Shown here: positions 7,451-10,845 of the stretch, piece after piece
Layout of the letters: each line of letters opens with the position of its first letter
Numbering within the stretch: the stretch's first letter is position 1
DNA from: Falsiroseomonas sp044341625
Lineage (GTDB): Bacteria > Pseudomonadota > Alphaproteobacteria > Acetobacterales > Acetobacteraceae
Direction of reading: 5' to 3'
Length of the DNA: 10,845 bases
Assembly: GCA_044341625.1 (NCBI GenBank)
Contig: JBIIRI010000122.1
Location: forward strand, 1-10,845
The notes under the pieces: model-generated
Databases searched by the model: none
What the model was told of the DNA's origin: nothing
Seen by the model: only the letters and a program-made list of their open reading frames with translations
Program-made: the position numbers and the translations under genes

Positions 7451-7518
7451 TGCACAGCGAGGCTGGGGGTGCGCACCCTCCCGCGTCAACCAGCGCGTGT
7501 GCGGCGCACCGGCTGCGG

Positions 7519-7547
7519 TTGCCCGGAACGGCGCCCCGGCCTATCGC
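7519..7547 (+). promoter_or_regulatory. Candidate promoter for zapE, placed for a leaderless transcript
   Basis: TTGCCC (7519-7524), exactly 17 bases and TATCGC (7542-7547) are followed by seven bases and the ATG at 7555. The predicted start of transcription falls on the start codon. No Shine-Dalgarno site is present. The arrangement nearly copies the one before pip. The -10 is only a partial match (three of six), so the call is tentative. Confidence 0.33.
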
Positions 7548-7554
7548 TACGGCC

Positions 7555-8727
7555 ATGGATTCCCCGCCCAAAGAGGCGGCGCCCAATGAAGGCCCGCTGC
7601 CCGCCTACCGCACCATGCTCGTCGCCGGCACCCTGCACGCCGATCCCGCGCAGGGGCGCGCGGCGGAGGTGCTGCAGGATCTCTGGCGCCGCACCCGCGG
7701 CTACGACCCGCATCCGGAACAGCCCGAGCAGGGTGGCTTCTTCGCCCGCTTCCTCCGCCGCAAGCCCGTGGCGCCCGAGGAAGCGCCGGCGGGTGCGCCG
7801 ATGGGCCTCTATCTGGTTGGGGAGGTCGGGCGCGGCAAATCCATGCTGATGGACCTCTTCTTCGCCACCGCCGAGGTCCCGCGCAAGCAGCGCATCCACT
7901 TCCACGAATTCATGCAGCACCGCGTCCATGCGCGCATCCATGCCTGGAAGCGCCAGCACGGGGACACCGCGGATCCCATTCCTCCGCTGGCCGATTCCAT
8001 CGCCGCGGAGGCCGCGCTGCTCTGCTTCGACGAGTTCCAGGTGCATGACATCGCCGATGCGATGATCCTCGGCCGGCTGTTCCAGGCGCTGTTCGCGCGC
8101 GGGACGGTGGTGGTGGCGACCAGCAACACCACGCCCGACGACCTGTTCAAGGGCCGCCCCGGCCGCGACGCATTCCTGCCCTTCATCGGGCTGATCAAGC
8201 GCCGGCTGGAGGTTCTGGTGCTGGACAGCGCGCGCGACTACCGCCGTGCCCGCATCGTGGAGATGCCGACCTGGCACATGCCGCTTGGCGGCCGCGCCGA
8301 CGCGGCGATGGACCAGGCCTTCCGCGATCTAACGGGCCAGGACCATGGCCGCCCGATGCGCCTGACCCTGCTCGGCCGTGCGATCGAGGTGCCGCAGGCC
8401 GCAGACGGCGTCGCACGCTGCGACTTCGAGGATCTCTGCGGCAAGCCGCTGGGCCCCGCCGACTACCTGGCGGTAGCGACGCATTTCCACACGCTGCTAC
8501 TGGACGGCATCCCCCGGCTCGGCACCGAGAATTTTGACCGCGCGAAGCGCTTCATCACGTTGGTCGATGCGCTCTACGAGCATCGGGTGAAGCTGGTGGC
8601 GAGCGCCGCCGCGAGCCCCGATAACATCTACGAGCGCGGCGAGAACGCGGCGATGTTCGCCCGCACCGCATCCCGCCTGCATGAAATGCAGAGCCGCGAC
8701 TGGCGCGCGCGGGAACACCTGCCCTGA
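7555..8727 (+). CDS. zapE: Cell division protein ZapE / AFG1-family ATPase
   Basis: This is a P-loop AAA-like ATPase of the AFG1/ZapE family. In E. coli ZapE acts at the divisome on FtsZ; mitochondrial AFG1 relatives work in quality control of respiratory-chain proteins. The 390 residues agree with the family. Walker A GEVGRGKS is at 89-96 with Lys95. Walker B LLCFDEFQV has Asp159 and Glu160. A sensor-like VVVATSNTTPDDLF follows, and the family-typical C-terminus AMFARTASRLHEMQS is intact. A pre-Walker insertion carries the basic FFARFLRRK, a common feature of the family. No signal peptide is seen. The ATG at 7555 fits the family N-terminus; an in-frame TTG at 7450 would overlap the glycosyltransferase start. 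In Alphaproteobacteria this gene commonly lies just upstream of mdh; here a small exported-protein gene sits between the two. It is divergent from the glycosyltransferase gene, with 104 bases between the starts. Confidence 0.95.
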   Translation: MDSPPKEAAPNEGPLPAYRTMLVAGTLHADPAQGRAAEVLQDLWRRTRGYDPHPEQPEQGGFFARFLRRKPVAPEEAPAGAPMGLYLVGEVGRGKSMLMDLFFATAEVPRKQRIHFHEFMQHRVHARIHAWKRQHGDTADPIPPLADSIAAEAALLCFDEFQVHDIADAMILGRLFQALFARGTVVVATSNTTPDDLFKGRPGRDAFLPFIGLIKRRLEVLVLDSARDYRRARIVEMPTWHMPLGGRADAAMDQAFRDLTGQDHGRPMRLTLLGRAIEVPQAADGVARCDFEDLCGKPLGPADYLAVATHFHTLLLDGIPRLGTENFDRAKRFITLVDALYEHRVKLVASAAASPDNIYERGENAAMFARTASRLHEMQSRDWRAREHLP

Positions 8728-8733
8728 CAGGTT

Positions 8734-8759
8734 GGGTGGCGGCGCCGGGGCCGCCCCCT
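8734..8759 (+). terminator. Possible weak terminator or 3' stem after zapE
   Basis: GGCGGC (8738-8743) and GCCGCC (8750-8755) form a six-pair stem around a six-base loop. Three more pairs are possible across one mismatch. The stem begins ten bases after the zapE stop. No T-run follows (CCCTTGGG), so it may act as an mRNA 3' end stabiliser or a Rho-assisted site rather than an intrinsic terminator. Confidence 0.35.
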
Positions 8760-8794
8760 TGGGTATCGGGGCCTGAAACAACCGGAAACATGCG

Positions 8795-8823
8795 TTGACA
8801 GGCCACGGGGCTCTCGGTCTAGT
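8795..8823 (+). promoter_or_regulatory. Sigma70-type promoter of the exported Cys4 protein gene
   Basis: A perfect TTGACA (8795-8800), a 17-base spacer and TCTAGT (8818-8823; four of six consensus bases) form the best promoter in the window. Transcription would start near 8830, leaving a leader of about 65-80 bases before the gene. The promoter lies between the zapE 3' stem and the small gene, so that gene can be expressed independently of zapE. Confidence 0.6.
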
Positions 8824-8842
8824 GATACCTGGGTGAGTGTGC

Positions 8843-8876
8843 CGGTCCGGGGGGACCGTGCTTCGGCGTCCCGCCG
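8843..8876 (+). other. Structured 5' leader with two hairpins
   Basis: CGGTCC (8843-8848) and GGACCG (8853-8858) pair perfectly around a GGGG loop. CGGCG (8864-8868) and CGCCG (8872-8876) pair around a three-base loop. Both lie between the predicted transcription start near 8830 and the start codon. Neither is followed by a T-run, so they look like leader structure rather than terminators. They could affect mRNA stability or ribosome access. The match to any known riboswitch class is not evident. Confidence 0.4.
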
Positions 8877-8895
8877 GGGTAGGCACCAGAGGGGG

Positions 8896-9411
8896 ATGAC
8901 CGAAAGCATGCGCAGAGTCCTGCTCGCCCTGATCGTGTTCGCCTGCGTGGCACCGGCGGCCGAGGCCGCGCCGAGAGAGCAACGCAGCGGGCCGACGGCC
9001 GGCAGGTCGGCGCAGGCCGCCCCGCCCCAGGCACGCACCCAGACGCCTGCGCCGCGGCAGGCGCGCGCCGAGCCGGCGCGGTCCCGCCCCGCGCAGCGGC
9101 AGGTCGCGTCCAATCTCCGTCCTGGTGATGTGCGGACCTCGACCGGCGGGGTTCTGGTGCGCGGCGCCTCCGCCGCCACCGTATCGCGGGAGGCACCGGC
9201 CACCCGCGCCCAGCCGGCCTTGGCGCGCAACGCGGTCGCGCAGTGCACGCCGCGCAACGGCCGCAGCAACTGCGCCCCGGCCCGCAGCAGCGTCGCGGGC
9301 TGGCAGTCCGGCCTGCCGGTGGCCAACTATTCGCAACGCGAATGCCCCGAGGGCACATTCGCGACCCTGGCGCGTGGCCACGACGATGTCGTGCGCTGCA
9401 TGCCGTTCTGA
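8896..9411 (+). CDS. Small exported protein with four C-terminal cysteines (unknown family)
   Basis: The 171-residue product is not recognised. Residues 6-24 form a signal peptide: Arg-Arg, then LLALIVFACVAP, with likely signal peptidase I cleavage after AEA (residue 24). Cys17 is not in a proper lipobox (VFAC), so a lipoprotein is less likely. Residues 25 to about 75 are rich in Ala, Pro, Gln and Arg and should be disordered and strongly basic. The C-terminal part holds Cys117, Cys126, Cys150 and Cys168. The last two are in RECPEGTFATLARG and VVRCMPF. Even cysteine number and export suggest two disulfides in the periplasm. ATG 8896 directly abuts the purine run AGAGGGGG, which is too close for a ribosome site, whereas ATG 8908 (Met5) lies 12 bases past it; either start keeps the signal peptide. 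The gene has its own promoter upstream and a strong terminator downstream. Function is unknown; no catalytic motif is seen. Confidence 0.75.
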   Translation: MTESMRRVLLALIVFACVAPAAEAAPREQRSGPTAGRSAQAAPPQARTQTPAPRQARAEPARSRPAQRQVASNLRPGDVRTSTGGVLVRGASAATVSREAPATRAQPALARNAVAQCTPRNGRSNCAPARSSVAGWQSGLPVANYSQRECPEGTFATLARGHDDVVRCMPF

Positions 9412-9438
9412 GAGCGACGCCGGGCAGCCTTGAGTGAT

Positions 9439-9465
9439 GGGCGCCTTCGGGCGCCCTTTTCGTTT
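9439..9465 (+). terminator. Strong intrinsic terminator after the exported-protein gene
   Basis: GGGCGCC (9439-9445), a TTCG tetraloop (9446-9449) and GGCGCCC (9450-9456) form a perfect seven-pair stem, followed by TTTTCGTTT (9457-9465). C(UUCG)G is an exceptionally stable loop. The site lies 28 bases after the stop codon and should insulate mdh from upstream transcription, so mdh needs its own promoter. Confidence 0.93.
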
Positions 9466-9494
9466 GTCATGCGCGTACCGGGCCGGGGTTACCC

Positions 9495-9540
9495 TACGGA
9501 TATACAGAACACATACGGAACAATATGGGTCGTACAGGGG
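9495..9540 (+). repeat. Tandem TACRGA-type direct repeats in an AT-rich island upstream of mdh
   Basis: TACAGAACA (9503-9511) and TACGGAACA (9514-9522) differ at one base and lie 11 bases apart, about one helical turn. A related TACGGATA begins at 9495 and a shorter TACAGG at 9533. The island is clearly AT-richer than everything around it. It lies between the terminator at 9439-9465 and mdh, so an operator or activator site for the mdh-suc operon is plausible. TTACCC (9489-9494) with CATACG (9512-9517) is a poor but correctly spaced promoter candidate inside it. The rest of the 218-base gap holds a CCGCG/CGCGG hairpin (9542-9556) and no credible gene. Confidence 0.45.
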
Positions 9541-9618
9541 GCCGCGAGCCACGCGGTCTTCGGCCCGCCTTGCCCATGCTGCGCCGCGGGAGTAGGAAGC
9601 CGCGGGGCGTCTTCCGCC

Positions 9619-9660
9619 CTTGAAATTCGGCATGCCCGGCATAAAGCGGCCTGAAGCCGC
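9619..9660 (+). promoter_or_regulatory. Candidate regulatory and leader elements just before mdh
   Basis: CTTGAAA (9619-9625) resembles a -35 of the housekeeping or heat-shock (RpoH) type. CATAAA (9640-9645) could be a -10, but the 14-base spacing is short. Between them are the palindrome GGCATGCC (9629-9636) and a direct repeat of CGGCAT (9628 and 9637). GCGGC (9646-9650) and GCCGC (9656-9660) form a small hairpin 12 bases before the mdh ribosome binding site. Which of these functions is unclear. Confidence 0.28.
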
Positions 9661-9683
9661 CCGGGCCAGGTTGAGGATTGCGC

Positions 9684-10637
9684 ATGGCCCGCAAGAAGAT
9701 CGCCCTCGTCGGCGCCGGCAATATCGGCGGCACGCTCGCCCATCTGATCGGGCTCAAGGAGCTCGGCGATGTGGTGATGTTCGACGTCTTCCCGGGCGTC
9801 GCGGCGGGCAAGGCGCTCGACATCATGCAGTCCGGCCCGGTGGACGGCTTCGACAGCCACATGACCGGCGCGGGCGACTACAGCGCCATCGCGGGCGCGG
9901 ATGTGGTCATCGTCACCGCCGGCTTCCCCCGCATGCCGGGCATGACGCGCGACGACCTGCTGACCAAGAATGCCGGCGTGATCGGCCAGGTGGCAGAGGG
10001 CATCAAGACCTACGCGCCCAACGCCTTCGTCATCTGCATCACCAACCCGCTCGATGTCATGGTGTGGGTGCTGCAGCAAAAGTCAGGCCTGCCGCCGGAG
10101 AAGGTCGTCGGCATGGCCGGCGTGCTGGATAGCGCCCGCTTCCGCCTGTTCCTGGCGCAGGAATTCGGCGTGAGCGTGGAAGACGTGACCGCCTTCGTCC
10201 TCGGCGGCCATGGCGACACGATGGTGCCGCTGACCCGCTACTCTACCGTCGCCGGCATTCCCGTGCCCGACCTGGTGAAAATGGGCTGGACCACGCAGGA
10301 GAAGATCGACGCGATCGTGCACCGCACCGCCAATGGCGGCGGGGAGATCGTGAAGCTTCTGGAAAAGGGCTCCGCCTTCTACGCCCCGGCGGCCTCGGCC
10401 ATCGCGATGGCCGAGAGCTACCTGCTCGACAAGAAGCGCGTGCTGCCCTGCGCGGTGCTGCTGAACGGCGAATATGGCCAGAACGATTTCTATGTCGGCG
10501 TGCCGGTGGTGATCGGCGCGGGTGGCGTCGAGAAGATCGTCGAAGTGCAGTTCACGCCGGAAGAGAAGGCCGCCTTCGACAAGTCCTGCGACGCGGTGAA
10601 GAAGCTGATCGAGGATTTTCGGAAGCTCGGCGTCTGA
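9684..10637 (+). CDS. mdh: Malate dehydrogenase (NAD-dependent, LDH-like type)
   Basis: The enzyme interconverts malate and oxaloacetate with NAD in the cytosolic TCA cycle. The 317 residues fit the LDH-like MDH group found in Alphaproteobacteria. The Rossmann motif GAGNIGG is at residues 10-16, and Asp34 at the end of the second strand predicts NAD rather than NADP. Substrate-binding Arg83 and Arg89 lie in FPRMPGMTRDDL; an Arg at the first of these positions is what separates MDH from lactate dehydrogenase. Asn121 is in TNPLD. The catalytic pair is Asp149 (in GVLDSARFR, with Arg152) and His176 (GGHGDTMVPL). The ATG at 9684 has GAGGA at 9673-9677, six bases upstream, which decides the start over TTG 9678. 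It heads the conserved mdh-sucC-sucD arrangement, with sucC 75 bases downstream. Confidence 0.97.
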   Translation: MARKKIALVGAGNIGGTLAHLIGLKELGDVVMFDVFPGVAAGKALDIMQSGPVDGFDSHMTGAGDYSAIAGADVVIVTAGFPRMPGMTRDDLLTKNAGVIGQVAEGIKTYAPNAFVICITNPLDVMVWVLQQKSGLPPEKVVGMAGVLDSARFRLFLAQEFGVSVEDVTAFVLGGHGDTMVPLTRYSTVAGIPVPDLVKMGWTTQEKIDAIVHRTANGGGEIVKLLEKGSAFYAPAASAIAMAESYLLDKKRVLPCAVLLNGEYGQNDFYVGVPVVIGAGGVEKIVEVQFTPEEKAAFDKSCDAVKKLIEDFRKLGV

Positions 10638-10646
10638 GCCGTTGAA

Positions 10647-10692
10647 CCCCCTCCGGGCGGAACGGGGGGCTGCGGCCTCTCCGCCGCCCCCC
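10647..10692 (+). other. Two mutually exclusive hairpins between mdh and sucC
   Basis: The G-run at 10664-10669 can pair upstream with CCCCC (10647-10651), enclosing TCCG/CGGA (10652-10661). It can instead pair downstream with CCCCCC (10687-10692), enclosing GCGG/CCGC (10672-10684). Both cannot form at once. Neither has a T-run. The 3' form ends about ten bases before the sucC ribosome binding site GGAG at 10703-10706. The layout resembles an RNA switch or an intercistronic processing or stability element. Confidence 0.4.
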
Positions 10693-10712
10693 TTCCCTGA
10701 CCGGAGACCCGG

Positions 10713-10845
10713 ATGAATATCCACGAATACCAGGCCAAGGAGCTGCTGCGCCGCTACGGCGTCGCGGTGCTCGACGGTAATGTCGCCTGGACGGCCGCCG
10801 AGGCGGCCGAGGCGGCACGCAAGCTGCCCGGCCCCGTCTATGTCG
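10713..10845 (+). CDS. sucC: Succinyl-CoA synthetase (ADP-forming) subunit beta, N-terminal fragment
   Basis: The first 44 codons are visible and the frame runs off the window. The start MNIHEYQAKELLRRYGV is the standard beginning of SucC, leading into its ATP-grasp domain. With SucD the enzyme couples succinyl-CoA cleavage to nucleotide triphosphate formation in the TCA cycle. The ATG at 10713 is preceded by GGAG (10703-10706) with six bases of spacing. Its place directly after mdh is the usual alphaproteobacterial order; sucD would be expected next, beyond the window. The nucleotide-specificity residues are not visible. Confidence 0.96.
   Translation, partial: MNIHEYQAKELLRRYGVAVLDGNVAWTAAEAAEAARKLPGPVYV

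Noticed and set aside
8943..8948. Cys17 of the exported protein as a lipoprotein acylation site
   Set aside because: The preceding residues VFA do not fit a lipobox well, while AEA-A a few residues later is a good signal peptidase I site.
9430..9654. 74-codon open frame between the terminator and mdh
   Set aside because: It starts at a TTG before the terminator hairpin and runs through it, has no ribosome site, and its protein has no recognisable features. It is better read as regulatory DNA.
1..10845. Mobile elements, CRISPR arrays, tRNA or rRNA genes, toxin-antitoxin or phage-defence genes
   Set aside because: No transposase or integrase motifs, terminal inverted repeats, regular spaced repeats, tRNA cloverleaf or defence domains were found on either strand. 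Gene content and composition look uniformly chromosomal.

Overview
The window is a very GC-rich chromosomal segment of an alphaproteobacterium. Two conserved gene neighbourhoods frame it: recF-gyrB at the left edge (the end of the classical dnaA-dnaN-recF-gyrB cluster) and zapE...mdh-sucC at the right edge (the start of the alphaproteobacterial mdh-sucCD TCA operon). Protein style and the DUF3297 gene after gyrB suggest Acetobacteraceae (Roseomonas-like). That placement is an inference from remembered family features, not a database result.

Layout. 1-3159: the recF 3' end and complete gyrB, both forward (DNA repair and supercoiling). 3230-3941: a DUF3297 protein and a VOC-superfamily protein, probably co-transcribed. 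3949-4701 (reverse): a five-cysteine zinc-ribbon protein resembling DUF2225. 4793-5743: prolyl iminopeptidase, divergent from the zinc-ribbon gene. 5750-7450 (reverse): a GT4-type glycosyltransferase with a C-terminal extension. 7555-8727: the ZapE/AFG1 ATPase, divergent from the glycosyltransferase. 8795-9465: a self-contained unit with a strong promoter, a structured leader, a gene for a small exported four-cysteine protein and a textbook terminator. 9466-9683: an intergenic region with tandem short repeats. 9684-10637: malate dehydrogenase. 10713-end: the 5' end of succinyl-CoA synthetase beta.

Nearly all genes are recognisable housekeeping or conserved accessory genes. I see no mobile element, CRISPR array, phage gene, tRNA or rRNA. 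The parts least explained by known families are the exported Cys4 protein with its own signals between zapE and mdh, the tandem TACRGA-type repeats upstream of mdh, the mutually exclusive hairpins between mdh and sucC, and a set of genes without Shine-Dalgarno sites whose best promoter candidates lie just before the start codon, as expected for leaderless mRNAs. I found no convincing new multi-gene system.
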